Below are positions 23,801 to 29,069 of a stretch of DNA of 64,000 nucleotides, in pieces (the stretch's first letter is position 1; each line of letters begins with the position of its first letter). The notes under the pieces were generated by a model that saw nothing but the letters and a program-made list of their open reading frames with translations, was not told the DNA's origin and made no database searches. Location of the stretch: assembly GCA_020796225.1 (NCBI GenBank), contig CM036762.1, forward strand, positions 53,555,240 through 53,619,239. The letters run 5' to 3'. The translations under genes and the position numbers were made by a program. Origin of the DNA: Arion vulgaris (Eukaryota; Mollusca; Gastropoda; Stylommatophora; Arionidae).

Positions 23801-24815
23801 TGGTGTTCTGTTGACACCATCATCTTGGTCGTCACCTGACACAACTTCCAGGAATTATGTCCTACATTATTACTCTTTCTCTCTCTCTCTCTCTCTCCCT
23901 CTCTCTCTTTCACTTTCTCTAAACCACTGTGATGTTAAATGTGAACAAAATATTTCTGTTTCCAAGACCTGACATTGTTGTATATGAGTCAATATTCCTC
24001 AATGTTATGATTGTGTGTGGAATAAAGATTTATATTTTGTCTTCTTTGAACAGGAGGTTTAAAAATGTCTCTTAAAACTTTGTTTCAAAAGATTTCTTCT
24101 TCAGTGATCTCTGGTCATGCGCTTAATTTACTGTGGACCACAAACTGGGCAGTCAGCTTCAGGTCTGTCAAGTTTCCGAAAGTTTAGTTTTCAGGTCGAT
24201 TGGGTGTGGCCACATGTTGCTTCTCGGCTCCCCCAGGATAAGACAGTCTTGTAGGACATGCTCCGGTGTCTGTTCCGCCTGTTGACACTGGCAGAAAGCT
24301 GTTTGACTTATTCCTAGTCTACATAAGTGTTTGTTGAGTCTGCAGTGTCCGGTGCGTAGTCAAAATGATCAAAAGTTTTGATTTTCCTCTTTAATAAACC
24401 ATTAAAATCTAGAGATATAAAAATGGATTAAAAAAACAGAAGTGTAAACTAACAGCTTCTTCATCTTCATAATTAATATAATTCATTTTACTCACATTTT
24501 GGAATATTTGAAAATCCACAGATTGTAAATGAGAGCCTTAGTGAATCATGCAAAAATGCCTGTGACCTACAGATATCATCTATACAAAACTTTCTCATCT
24601 CCATCGGGCTGCCTATGTACCAAAAGTCACTGACTGAAGGTGGAATTGGTACTCTAGAGCAGCTCTTGAAATTAAAAGAATCAGAACTTGAACAGATGAC
24701 TGGTGCTGACTCGCGCCACCTACGAAGAATTGCGCATGCTCTTGAATGGGTTCAGCATAAATTAGCATCGCCCAGTCACAAAGCTAGAGCAACAGGCGTT
24801 ACCGACAAAGTGTGA
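1004..24815 (+). CDS. SASH1-like: SAM and SH3 domain-containing protein, SASH1/SLY family (12 exons, 5' end outside window)
   Basis: The coding segments are 1004-1227, 2486-2670, 4497-4695, 7149-7217, 9229-9288, 10755-10812, 13559-13662, 15190-15390, 16909-17059, 18303-19821, 21836-21967 and 24522-24815. Every junction has AG/GT borders and matching phase, giving about 1,064 residues. Order along the protein: Ser-rich SLY-like region (about 1-265), SH3 (about 276-340), first SAM (about 355-415), low-complexity linker (about 417-925), a charged helical segment (924-967) and second SAM (about 986-1048). This order is that of the SASH1/SLY adaptors, which act as cytoplasmic and nuclear scaffolds in signalling; human SASH1 is about 1,250 residues long. 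The start codon and upstream exons are missing from the window. One frame change is needed near 19567 in the large exon. Family assignment is firm; which paralogue is not. Confidence 0.9.
1275..1590 (-). mobile_element. LINE fragment, RNase H/C-terminal tail
   Basis: The segment around 1280-1360 matches 24285-24355 closely ('cagaaagctgtttgactta'), and both lie on the minus strand in the layout of the LINE tails at 14700 and 63000. It is decayed; no open frame remains. Confidence 0.5.
1690..1760. repeat. Simple repeat (ATCT)n
   Basis: An imperfect run of tatctatctatctacc units. Confidence 0.8.
1750..2060 (-). mobile_element. LINE fragment, RT C-terminal tail (same family as 50220)
   Basis: The sequence matches 50245-50500 and 50831-50880 over most of its length, for example 'tcctttggacatccag' against 'tcctttggacaccaat', and 'ctcctcatttgttat' against 'ctcttcatttgttat'. 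At 50511 the other copy is interrupted by a TTAA element, so this one serves as its empty site. Confidence 0.7.
2190..2375. repeat. Tandem repeat, three copies of about 61-67 bp
   Basis: The unit begins 'actctgatagtggctacac' and runs through 'aggactgctacatgtttaca'. It lies in an intron of the SASH-like gene. Confidence 0.8.
2486..2670 (+). CDS. SASH-like gene, exon with poly-histidine run
   Basis: This exon is bounded by ttctcacttcag and a GTTAGT donor, enters in phase 0 and leaves with two bases of a Lys codon. It encodes a Gln-rich stretch, a run of nine consecutive His preceded by HHV, and ends ITGKTLITVPKTSSK. The His run comes from CAC/CAT codons and is a likely length-variable low-complexity tract. 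No fold is predicted by eye. Confidence 0.75.
2764..3111 (-). mobile_element. SINE-C copy, full length, with target-site duplication
   Basis: The element is flanked by perfect 13-base direct repeats CTTTGCAGGATCT (2751-2763 and 3112-3124). Reading the minus strand, it starts with the shared SINE head (cgcccgagtggttaccggg), has a body of about 200 bases also present at 7844-8180, and ends in a (GA)n tail seen here as (CT)n at 2764-2807. Confidence 0.9.
3140..3870 (-). mobile_element. LINE fragment, RT C-terminal region
   Basis: Minus-strand translations in two frames read MIRIGKATSAFQSLNKIWNC with SILTYASESWKMTKDIESKL, then RWRYVGHTLRRNDQRISKQA and RLSELPRIERYGEI. These are the 'L.YG.E.W' and 'GH..R' blocks downstream of the RT catalytic core of RTE/Jockey-like LINEs. 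At least one frameshift separates them. Confidence 0.8.
4145..4240. repeat. Tandem duplication of about 52 bp
   Basis: Two copies of a unit containing 'aagttcatgcagtagggaca' and 'catagtatccaaatgaacat'. Confidence 0.8.
4497..4695 (+). CDS. SASH-like gene, Ser-rich SLY-like exon
   Basis: The exon starts with the one base that completes the split Lys codon and ends after DPRIK before GTATAT. The 66 residues are rich in Ser, Thr and Asn, and contain GRKKSGSMLDPRIK, a basic-Ser pattern of the kind phosphorylated in SLY proteins. The functional reading is inference from the family; the splice borders and phase are seen directly. Confidence 0.8.
4700..5150. other. Unassigned intron sequence
   Basis: AT-rich sequence in the SASH-like intron; no repeat or coding signal recognised. 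Confidence 0.4.
5158..5402 (-). mobile_element. SINE-A copy
   Basis: Minus orientation, from the (GAA) tail side at 5158 to the head (acccgagtagttaccgggg) at 5402. It shows all SINE-A blocks, including 'gatcaaacatatcacaaaga' and 'ggtttggctgaaatcgga' on the minus strand. Confidence 0.85.
5471..5860 (-). mobile_element. Possible LINE endonuclease-domain fragment
   Basis: A 115-residue minus-strand frame reads MDLIASRDSDVNSIINITDI, and later FSLRRLDYFLSGTEDKLF. The order resembles the end of an apurinic-type LINE endonuclease ('LDLV.TR', then 'RR.D...F'). The resemblance is weak, and the expected SDH motif is not preserved. Confidence 0.4.
5915..5996. mobile_element. Short TTAA-flanked inverted-repeat element (82 bp)
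   Basis: It begins TTAACTCTTAGTGGACCAGG and ends CTGGTGCACCAGGAGTTAA. The ends are imperfect inverted repeats carrying TTAA, as in piggyBac-type miniature elements. A relative sits at 34412-34553. Confidence 0.6.
6230..6345. repeat. Short degenerate repeat
   Basis: Repeated 'cagtcaatgttca' and 'cagtcaatgctca' units. Confidence 0.6.
6384..6700 (-). mobile_element. LINE fragment, RT thumb region
   Basis: The minus frame reads MTINNEYMKNVIHFEYLDFV and INNNWRLQNKSEGDRIW, matching the 'V..F.YLG..I..DG' block after the RT core. It is 5' truncated. Confidence 0.65.
6700..7148. other. Unassigned intron sequence
   Basis: No recognised element. The wording around 7040-7100 (aagcggttgaggacccaccg) suggests an old repeat, but I found no second copy. 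Confidence 0.35.
7149..7217 (+). CDS. SASH-like gene, 23-residue exon
   Basis: A short exon between tatttcag and GTAGGT, phase 0 on both sides. It encodes NHRSASCSTGDDGISSENDD and three further residues. It contains RSAS, a basic-directed kinase-type serine site, followed by an acidic stretch. Phase matching to both neighbours supports it in spite of its length. Confidence 0.75.
7540..7700 (-). mobile_element. tRNA-derived SINE (family T3), 5' part
   Basis: The minus strand gives a tRNA-like head with an A box region ('gtgcgcaagcgttcgcctat') and a B box-like 'gggttcaata'. It matches the family copy at 21035-21345. Confidence 0.6.
7730..8245 (-). mobile_element. tRNA-derived SINE (family T3) split by a SINE-C
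   Basis: The two halves (7730-7843 and 8181-8245) read as one minus-strand T3 copy once the SINE-C at 7844-8180 is removed. The duplicated target AGAACCTTCTT belongs to the T3 sequence. Confidence 0.7.
7844..8180 (+). mobile_element. SINE-C copy, full length, with target-site duplication
   Basis: It is flanked by perfect 11-base repeats AGAACCTTCTT (7833-7843 and 8181-8191). It starts cgctcgagtggttaccgggg and ends with a short (GA)n tail. The body matches the copy at 2764-3111. Confidence 0.9.
8250..8812. other. Unassigned intron sequence
   Basis: AT-rich with scattered stops; no element recognised. Confidence 0.4.
8826..9079 (+). mobile_element. SINE-A copy, full length, with target-site duplication
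   Basis: It runs from cgcccgagtagttaccaggg to a tail of aagaagaag. The flanks are ACTTAAATATAT (8814-8825) and ACTTAAATACAT (9080-9091), one mismatch in 12. Confidence 0.9.
9229..9288 (+). CDS. SASH-like gene, 20-residue exon
   Basis: Bounded by gatatttcag and GTGAGT, phase 0 on both sides. It encodes SSRQHVQTETVKAKVTFDTS. It lies between LINE and SINE sequence but keeps strong splice borders and an in-frame link to both neighbours. Confidence 0.75.
9362..9625 (+). mobile_element. LINE fragment, RT C-terminal tail
   Basis: The translation has GLERTILEGRVPGRRGRPRR and RWLQDIKETMNMTIDEVGEL, the 'G+RGRPRRRWLQDI' tail of an endonuclease-reverse transcriptase LINE. It starts immediately 3' of the SASH exon at 9229-9288. 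Copies occur at 49225 and 56390. Confidence 0.85.
9638..9918 (+). mobile_element. SINE-B copy with target-site duplication
   Basis: It runs from cgcctatggggtgccggggc to a gaagaagagg tail. The 12-base flanks GTTATCTAAAAT (9626-9637 and 9919-9930) are identical. It is inserted into the 3' end of the LINE tail. Confidence 0.9.
9931..10398. other. Unassigned intron sequence
   Basis: AT-rich, with a pyrimidine-rich 'ctacctcc' stretch at 10320-10400. Confidence 0.4.
10399..10635 (-). mobile_element. SINE-A copy
   Basis: Minus orientation, all SINE-A blocks present, head (cgcccgagtggttaccaggg) at 10635. No clear duplication could be read. Confidence 0.85.
10755..10812 (+). CDS. SASH-like gene, short basic exon before the SH3 exons
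   Basis: Bounded by aatctag and GTAAAT, it encodes RSRVREAIISRPPLLRQRS plus one base of the next codon. The terminal split codon (G|CT) is completed exactly by the next exon to give Ala. The RPPLLRQRS segment is a proline- and basic-rich linker leading into the SH3 domain. Confidence 0.75.
11518..13170. repeat. Satellite of about 35-36 bp, about 46 copies, with higher-order structure
   Basis: The unit contains 'gtccatctctgggctacacc' then 'caaatcaacacaaaa'. Copies with 36 bases keep a translation frame open, while 35-base copies shift it. Variant units (aaaacaaa, ggtctaca, aacagaaaagg) recur in the same order at 11583-11915 and 12014-12310, and partly again after 12480, so blocks of about 430 bp were duplicated. 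It lies in the intron before the SH3 exon. Confidence 0.95.
13559..13662 (+). CDS. SASH-like gene, SH3 domain first half
   Basis: This exon follows gtccgcag and ends before GTTAGT. It encodes SGSPIFAGAYLGQAKVIVDY and then KPGPDEEDFVTLR. The pattern 'AKVIVDYKPGPDEEDFVTLR' is the first strand, RT-loop and acidic run of an SH3 domain of the SLY type. The domain continues without a gap in the next exon (KGEIVNII). Confidence 0.88.
13717..14480 (+). mobile_element. SINE-B copy split by a SINE-D
   Basis: SINE-B sequence runs from gcctgtgtgttgtcggggct at 13717 to 13910 (ending ggctcagatc) and resumes at 14422 with ggcttagatcacaaagagtg, then ends gcatttgaagagg. The interruption is the SINE-D copy. 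Confidence 0.85.
13911..14421 (+). mobile_element. SINE-D copy, nested in SINE-B
   Basis: It starts cgcccgagtggttaccgggg like SINE-A and C, but after the shared head has a longer body ('aatgggataacggattatac', 'gcctcggagatttagccacg') also present at 56567-57088, and ends gcagaagaagaagg. The flanks are GGCTCAGATC (13901-13910) and GGCTTAGATC (14422-14431). Confidence 0.85.
14700..15085 (-). mobile_element. LINE fragment, RNase H/C-terminal tail
   Basis: Closely matches 62985-63320 on the same strand (for example 'ttggggactgcttt' against 'ctggggactgcttt', and 'tgtcccgttctaagtctgaa' in both). Includes the Cys-rich tail region. No open frame remains. Confidence 0.75.
15190..15390 (+). CDS. SASH-like gene, SH3 second half and start of first SAM domain
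   Basis: Bounded by gttttccag and GTAAGT, phase 0 on both sides, 67 residues. The first part (KGEIVNIINMAQSGVWRGIV, then GKFRFEHVEVV) completes the SH3 domain, with the conserved Trp of the binding face in GVWRG and the closing strands. The second part (SVGDLFQKIGLE) is helix 1 of a SAM domain, continued in the following exon. Confidence 0.9.
15669..15915 (+). mobile_element. SINE-B copy
   Basis: Runs from ggtgccggacccacaaggg to gcgttcgaagaagaaa, with all SINE-B blocks. The flanks are not clear. Confidence 0.85.
16050..16500 (-). mobile_element. LINE fragment, tail
   Basis: The 3' side (16155-16250) matches 17950-18050: both have 'cttcgcccctagg' and 'agccatcttttccagatct', which on the minus strand reads as the 'DLEK.A.DR..WK' tail of a LINE. 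The inner part is more doubtful. The tail ends in (GAA)n at 16152-16165. Confidence 0.55.
16559..16805 (+). mobile_element. tRNA-derived SINE (family T1)
   Basis: A tRNA-like head with A box (tgtggcctagggatag) and B box (gttcgaatcacgc), then a body ending 'cctgtaaaggatacgcaatt'. A second copy at 45366-45605 matches along its length. Not a functional tRNA: it has no acceptor stem pairing and a long non-tRNA body. Confidence 0.85.
16909..17059 (+). CDS. SASH-like gene, first SAM domain
   Basis: Bounded by ttattaacag and GTGAGT. It encodes QLTPVFMQNGYDDLDIFSEL and then DEHDLDTLSIADVGQRAKLL followed by SAARVLVDWH. This is the typical SAM layout: NGYDDL, DEHDLDTL, GQRAKLL. SAM domains mediate protein-protein association. 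It ends with one base of a Glu codon completed by the large exon. Confidence 0.92.
17186..17300 (+). mobile_element. SINE-B copy, truncated
   Basis: The head and first 115 bases of SINE-B (gtgtgttgccggggcttgca to ctaccctagtaaataaa), then unrelated sequence. Confidence 0.8.
17300..17945. other. Unassigned intron sequence
   Basis: Nothing recognised; 17775-17930 has a wording (tgcttcccagggattctcta) typical of old tRNA-SINEs, but no second copy was found. Confidence 0.35.
17945..18064 (-). mobile_element. LINE tail fragment
   Basis: Matches 16155-16250. The minus strand ends in (GAA)n at 17950, and the fragment abuts a SINE-A piece. Confidence 0.6.
18065..18147 (-). mobile_element. SINE-A head fragment
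   Basis: Only the first 80 or so bases of the element (head side) are present, from gttgcctcttatgacatgcg to cactcagtcg. Confidence 0.8.
18303..19821 (+). CDS. SASH-like gene, large linker exon with an apparent frameshift
   Basis: The exon begins after cattttgcag, finishing the split Glu codon (EKMNVHTPIL), and stays open to a TAG at 19571-19573. A second frame then runs open from 19567 to the GTGAGT donor at 19822 and joins the next exon in phase. One base change in length around 19565-19572 therefore has to be assumed: sequencing error, allele or real mutation. The linker has a Tyr/Gly/Gln/Ser-rich part (about 18573-18770), a Cys-rich cluster (19085-19210), a second Cys/Pro patch (19403-19470), then a Pro/Ser/Thr-rich tail. 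No catalytic domain is seen. Confidence 0.82.
19984..20236 (-). mobile_element. SINE-B copy, full length, with target-site duplication
   Basis: Flanked by ATATCATTAGT (19973-19983 and 20237-20247), identical in both. Lies in the intron after the large SASH exon. Confidence 0.9.
20345..20878 (+). mobile_element. LINE fragment, RNase H end and C-terminal Cys motif
   Basis: The translation has LQWVPSHCGVPDNEKADKLA (RNase H), a stop, then TIIFRLRIGHNRLNKHLHRL and CPCGSAEQTTEHVLQDCP. The C-x-C-x8-H-x4-C tail is typical of Jockey/I-type LINEs. The copy ends gcgatcacaaagaagaagaa, i.e. in a (GAA)n tail like the SINEs. Confidence 0.88.
21035..21345 (+). mobile_element. tRNA-derived SINE (family T3), near full length
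   Basis: A tRNA-like head with B box (aggttcaatcccaca), a central part (gaggaaaggaattggccatc), a 3' part (agttcgtgcactaccgctga) and a (CAAT)n tail (tcaatcaatcaatcaat). The 3' part recurs at 31555 and 60562. Confidence 0.85.
21455..21740 (-). mobile_element. LINE fragment, RNase H C-terminal part
   Basis: The minus-strand equivalent of the 585-945 fragment (for example 'cggacatgtccataattg' matches the reverse of 'caattatggacatgtccga'). Confidence 0.75.
21836..21967 (+). CDS. SASH-like gene, helical exon between linker and second SAM
   Basis: Bounded by tttgtttcag and GTAAGT, phase 0 on both sides, 44 residues: IGHCGIPPLLVQRYSEELRQ then a Leu/Glu/Arg-rich helix (LVLEQLREKQLRELGRPC). It has the look of a short amphipathic or coiled-coil helix ahead of the C-terminal SAM domain. 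Confidence 0.85.
22028..22305 (+). mobile_element. tRNA-derived SINE (family T2)
   Basis: Head 'gcgtagcgtagttgttagtg' (A box) and 'ggtctgggttcagctcccgc' (B box), then a GC-rich core 'cgacccagcctcaactgggt' with internal pairing potential, ending tttactttactttt. It starts 60 bases after the SASH exon at 21836-21967. GC content is clearly above its surroundings. Confidence 0.85.
22365..22510 (-). mobile_element. LINE fragment, RNase H tail piece
   Basis: A short piece with 'ctccggacatgtccatagag', matching the end block of the 30000 and 32470 fragments on the opposite strand. Confidence 0.6.
22713..22977 (-). mobile_element. SINE-B copy, full length, with target-site duplication
   Basis: Flanked by ACATGTAGC (22704-22712 and 22978-22986). 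All blocks are present. Confidence 0.88.
23090..23235. repeat. Interspersed repeat fragment
   Basis: Shares 'atctgactgatttttgtgtg' and flanking wording with 38310-38420 and 54820-54960. Probably part of an old SINE or LINE; the family is not identified. Confidence 0.5.
23250..23390 (-). mobile_element. Penelope-like element terminal fragment
   Basis: The segment 'gcaacgtttcaaccaaaaga' then 'ctttatcaag' matches 59165-59200 ('gcaacgtttcgaccaacaag', 'gttatcaag'), next to the GIY-YIG element. Confidence 0.6.
23706..23724. repeat. Poly(A) run
   Basis: A 19-base A run, possibly the tail of a retroposed copy. Confidence 0.7.
23875..23915. repeat. (CT)n simple repeat
   Basis: A run of ctctctctctctc units. 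Confidence 0.9.
24090..24365 (-). mobile_element. LINE fragment, RNase H/C-terminal tail
   Basis: Same layout as the tails at 14700 and 63000 ('agacagtcttgtaggacatgc' type wording) and matches 1275-1360. No open frame. Confidence 0.65.
24522..24815 (+). CDS. SASH-like gene, terminal exon with second SAM domain
   Basis: The exon follows aaaatccacag and runs to a TGA at 24813-24815. The core SIQNFLISIGLPMYQKSLTE, GGIGTLEQLLKLKESELEQM and GADSRHLRRIAHALEWVQHK is a complete SAM domain of the second SASH type. A short basic tail ends ATGVTDKV. No nearby AATAAA stands out, so the 3' UTR end is not set. Confidence 0.92.
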   Translation: MVNESLSESCKNACDLQISSIQNFLISIGLPMYQKSLTEGGIGTLEQLLKLKESELEQMTGADSRHLRRIAHALEWVQHKLASPSHKARATGVTDKV

Positions 24816-25273
24816 ACTGTGTTATTATCAATTTATATGAATTATTATACAATATTGACCTTAGCTTTCACGAAACCTTATTCATGTCAAACAGTCATTA
24901 CTATATATTAACGATGTGAATACACATTTTCTGACGTTGTTTACACATATGATAATAATTTTGTAACAATCTTTCAATGCATTTTTTATTTTATGAAAAA
25001 TCGCTAATATTTAGGGTATATATGATGTGTAGAAATTTGGTGGAGAATGCCAGTTGTAGACCTATGTTCCACTGGGAACAGGAAGGTTTAATGGTAGCAG
25101 TAGTGTGGTATGGTTAAGTGGGATACACTAAAGTTACTTATGACCACTTATTGAGTGCTAGTAGTACTTGAGCGCTAGTAGCGTGTAGTATGCTAAGAGT
25201 ACATCCTTGCTTGACTCCACTGTTGAGGGTGAAACCTTTTAATGTCAGACCATCATGCTACACTGTACCTATC

Positions 25274-26096
25274 TTCTTCTTCTTTGCGTTGTTCTTCGAC
25301 CAATTTTAATCACTCTTTGTGATATGTTTGATCTTTGCCAAGAACGTGTATCGTTGCACATTGGTTTGGTAGGCCCCTAAACGTATAAGACTTCTACACG
25401 TTTAGGACACATGCACCCGATTTCAGCCAAACCTCCTTAGCCGCCTCTTACGACATGCGTGGCAGGTGGCCATTTGAGTTGTTCGTATGTGTCGATTCCT
25501 CCCGCCAATAATGGCTGACACATTCCGTTTCTGAGGACATCTTTTTTTTGAGGTTGTTCTCTAGACAGTTGCAGTCCCCTGCTGGCGAGATCTGTCTTCC
25601 CGGGTTTGTCTGGAGTCGTCCTACTCTAGATGACTTCAGCCTTCTGTTGCCGGGCTCACCAACCCAGGCTTTTATGCAGGGTGTGCTTCCTGGACACTGT
25701 AGTTTAATCCCTTATGCTTAAGGGAAAGTGTCATAGAAGTAGAAGACAAGACAAGAAAAAGGATGTCCTCCTCAAGAGAGAGAGGACAAGTGCTATTTGT
25801 CCCATAGCTGGGGATGGGTTGGTTGCAGCCAGAGCATTTACCACTCGCCGGGGGGTTCTGCACTGTCACCTTATGAGGCCCCATCCTGCTCCGCCTTTTG
25901 GTCTGGCCTTTCACCTTCAGTCTGTTCGGCTTGGTTAGACCTGCCAGGAGTTAGACTCCGCCGACATAGCCTGAAGGATCCTAAAGGCACACAAACCCTC
26001 CAACCACGATAAGGTAGGCTAATATGGAGGGGCGTGGCAGGTAACAGTGGTTCTATTCTTTACACCCCAAATTTGGGCCCGGTAAACACTCGGGCG
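25274..26096 (-). mobile_element. SINE-A copy split by a 564-bp element, with target-site duplication
   Basis: SINE-A runs from the tail at 25274 to 25467 and resumes at 26043 to the head at 26096. The outer flanks ACTGTACCTATC (25262-25273 and 26097-26108) are identical, so the SINE arrived first and was later hit by the inner element. Confidence 0.88.
25468..26031 (-). mobile_element. Unnamed interspersed element (about 560 bp) with target-site duplication
   Basis: It interrupts a SINE-A and is flanked by GCGTGGCAGGT (25457-25467 and 26032-26042). A second copy lies at 51172-51722. Blocks conserved in both are 'gaggacatctttttttt', 'ccagagcatttaccactc', 'gacctgccaggagttaga' and 'ggatcctaaaggcacacaaa'. 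On the minus strand both encode GPHKVTVQNPPASGKCSGCN-like peptide (GPHKVTAQNPPVSGKCSGCN at the second copy). It may be a LINE 5' leader or a large non-autonomous element. Confidence 0.75.
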
Positions 26097-26109
26097 ACTG
26101 TACCTATCA

Positions 26110-26600
26110 TAATACAGGGTGTTCAAGATATAATTAGCCCTATCAACAAATTGAAAGTTTCCAGTTATGCACTGCGTTTTGTCTATTTACTAGTTAAACT
26201 TGTTCTGACTAGCTCGTCCTACGTCACATTGGTTCATCGCCCTTCCGGCAGCATAATTACACACCTTCACTTGACCCATCATCATCAGGTGCCGTGCCGG
26301 CTGGCATAGGTGATCATGAATCTCCACAAATCTCTGTCGTTGGTGTTTGCTATCAGATGTTGACTCTCTACTGTGCCATGAAGTCAGACTATCCAAAATT
26401 TTCTCTTTCTGTTTTCCTCTGTCTTGACTATCCTCGATTTTACCTGTTTTCCCATACTATGCCATAATTGAACCTTCTCATTTTCATAAATATATGCCAG
26501 ATTGGCTCCCTTGACAAGCTACTTTTATCTTGAACACCCTGTACTATGAAAGTACTGTATAAAGCTTGACAGTTTTGATAGGCAGTCACTCCTCTCCAGT
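26110..26600. other. Unassigned sequence
   Basis: Around 26105-26125 and 26500-26545 are inverted pieces ('cagggtgttcaagata' and 'tatcttgaacaccctgta' type), so a short inverted-repeat element with ends near 26112 and 26542 is possible, inner length about 430 bp. No coding signal. Confidence 0.4.
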
Positions 26601-26613
26601 ATCCTGAATAGTC

Positions 26614-26863
26614 TTCTTCTTCTTCTTTGCGTTGTTCTTTACGACCAATTTTAATCACTCTTTGTGATATGTTTGATCTTTGCCAAGAACGTGTATACGT
26701 TGCACATTGGTTTGGTAGGCCCCTAAATGCATAGACTTCTACACGTTTAGGATATGTGCATCCGATTTCAGCCAAACTGCCTTAGTTGCCTCTTACGACA
26801 TGCGTGGCAGGTAACAGTGGTTCTATTCTTTACACCCCAAATTTGGGCCCCCACTCGGGCGAC
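26614..26863 (-). mobile_element. SINE-A copy, full length, with target-site duplication
   Basis: Flanked by CCTGAATAGTC (26603-26613 and 26864-26874). A few bases of the head (ggtaac) are missing. Confidence 0.9.
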
Positions 26864-27094
26864 CCTGAATAGTCCATCTCTGTAATGAGATCAATAAAGG
26901 CAAGCAAAAAGATGCTTGTATTGTTCTCTCCACTTTTCTTATAACTGTCCCATAAATCAAATTTGATCATATCTAGTCTTACATTTCTGCATAGAACATA
27001 CACTTCAACTCGGGACACACACCGTCAGACAGATTTTTCAACCTTCGTCGGATGGCACCTAACACATTTCTTGATACTATAATATATTCCCCTG

Positions 27095-27175
27095 ATGTTA
27101 TCTTGTATCAGTTAATGAGTGAATCCTCTGATGTTATCTTGTATCAGTTAATGAGTGAATCCTCTGACAAAGTAG
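27095..27175. repeat. Tandem duplication of 36 bp
   Basis: Two copies of 'ctctgatgttatcttgtatc' followed by 'agttaatgagtgaatc'. Confidence 0.85.
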
Positions 27176-27354
27176 AAACCTACCTACATAATATGTGATA
27201 TATATATATATCTTGAACTGTCAGGGAGAACATTAAAGATAATTTTGCTTACATGCTTGCATTGATGTTACTAAAGTTGACAAATAAATAAACTACATTG
27301 TATTTTATTATATTAGATCATTTCTGTAAAATCACAAATTATGATCTAACTTAT

Positions 27355-27685
27355 GTTTATGAAAGTGCAGATAAGCATATTTTTATGAAAGTACAAATTA
27401 GCATATGTTGATGAAAGCACAATTAAGCATATGTTGATGAAAGTACAAGTTACATTTCTGTAAAATCACAAATTATGATCTAACTTTTGTTTAGAAAGTA
27501 CAAATTAGCATGTTTGAAAGTACAAATAGCATGTGTTTATGAAAGTACAAATTAGCATGTGTTTAGGAAAGTACAAATAAGCATGTGTTTATGAAAGTAC
27601 AAATTAGCATGTGTTTAGGAAAGTACAAATAAGCATGTGTTTATGAAAGTACATATAAGCATGTATTTAGGAAAGTACAAGTTAA
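27355..27685. repeat. Minisatellite of about 26 bp, about 12 copies
   Basis: The unit is 'gtttatgaaagtacaaatta' plus gcatgt, with single-base variants. The array follows the 3' side of the SASH gene. Confidence 0.88.
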
Positions 27686-27689
27686 ATTT

Positions 27690-28435
27690 ATGTCTAATTT
27701 TTTTCCTCTACTCTTTTCTTTTTTTTTTTTTTTGTTCTGTTCAATTTTGTTTGTTCCTAATGAATATATATCTTGGAAGCTCTCATGAACTTTGTGTTCT
27801 TGTGATTCCATGAAACTGCTACTGACTTTTTGTTGAAGAACTTAACATGTAACATAAAAAGAAGAAAACTAAAGTCTGCATAATAAACATATAAACTTCT
27901 TAATGTATCTCAGTAAAGCAAGTCACGTAACGTTGAGTCGTCATGTTTCTTCAATTAACATGAATGTTGTATAAAGTTCAACCTAAAAGGAGCAAGTGCA
28001 GATAGCAATGTCTCCTTATTATTGGAATTCTTTCACCTTGACAATCAGCACATTTTTTTTATTGTAACCATATCATTGAAAGCTAGACTTGAATGCAAGT
28101 TACTTCATTTCAATGAAGACCATTATTGTCTCACTAATTACAACACAAATGAAACAACAGAAGTGAATAGATGTGTATAACATGAAAATAAAGTTTCAAA
28201 AGAGGGAGATATGATAAAGGATATAACAAAGCAAACCAATCCTTGGTTTGAAAACCAAACTCAGATTATACCAAAGCAACATTCTCAAAATATTTTTATA
28301 CAATAGCGAGTACTTGAAAATAATCGCAGCAGTACACATAAATTAAAGACCTTTCAAAATAAATACTTTAGGAGAGTAGTACAGCTAATATTTTGACCAG
28401 AAAAGGTTAAAAATGAAGAGGTGAACAAAGCTAAT
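27690..28435. other. Unassigned AT-rich sequence
   Basis: Contains a T run at 27716-27735 and an AATAAA at 28188, but no coding signal or known repeat. Confidence 0.4.
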
Positions 28436-28439
28436 TGCA

Positions 28440-28580
28440 CATTACTGGAAACCACAACCAGAGGAAGAAAGATGGCTTAAGCATACATGTAGAATGCCAC
28501 TAGGAACATTGGTAAAGACTGCTCTTTGATGGACAGCAGACAGAAGGAGAAGATGGGGTACACTAAACGGAACCTGAAAA
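28440..28580 (+). mobile_element. LINE fragment, RT C-terminal tail
   Basis: The translation HYWKPQPEEERWLKHTCRMP and LGTLVKTAL matches the minus-strand peptide of the fragment at 50220 (RWIRHTCHIPIGTLARTSDG). Confidence 0.65.
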
Positions 28581-29069
28581 CAGATTGGGAAAATGGAAAT
28601 AAATAATGGACTAACATGGTAGAAAAGAAGCATATCAGCAACAATAGATATCAACTTGTGAATACATAATGTGTCAGTTATAACATGAAGATGATATAGA
28701 TAACAATAACAACATCAAGTTTCAACTTACAGTGTAAAGTTGACAGATGTTTGAAGAATATTTGATATTAAATTGCTGAGAGAGCAAAATGATGAATTAA
28801 TATTAAGTTTGTTTGAAAATTGCTGGTTGGCCAGTATTATAGCTAGCTAATTTCATTTTGTAATATTTCATATTCTGTTTTCTGCTTCGGGTTGGTTGTT
28901 TGTATGAAATGCTATAAGTTTGTTTCTCAAATTTGTATTTGTATGTATGTTATTTGGAAGAGTTTGTATCTTTTTGTTGCACATATATGGGGAATATCTT
29001 AACCCATTTGTATTAGCAATATAATATTTGGCTTCTTAAAAAAATTACTCATTTTGGTTGCTTGAAGTG

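Noticed and set aside
25672..25914. 80-residue minus-strand gene (SGKCSGCNQPIP)
   Set aside because: It lies wholly inside a repeated element (second copy at 51397-51591) and is not joined to host exons. It was kept as part of the element, not as a gene.
27355..27685. CRISPR-like array
   Set aside because: Units are contiguous with no spacers. It is a minisatellite in animal DNA.
24816..28200. Polyadenylation site of the SASH-like gene
   Set aside because: AATAAA-like words occur at 26890, 27285 and 28188, but nothing distinguishes one as the real site.
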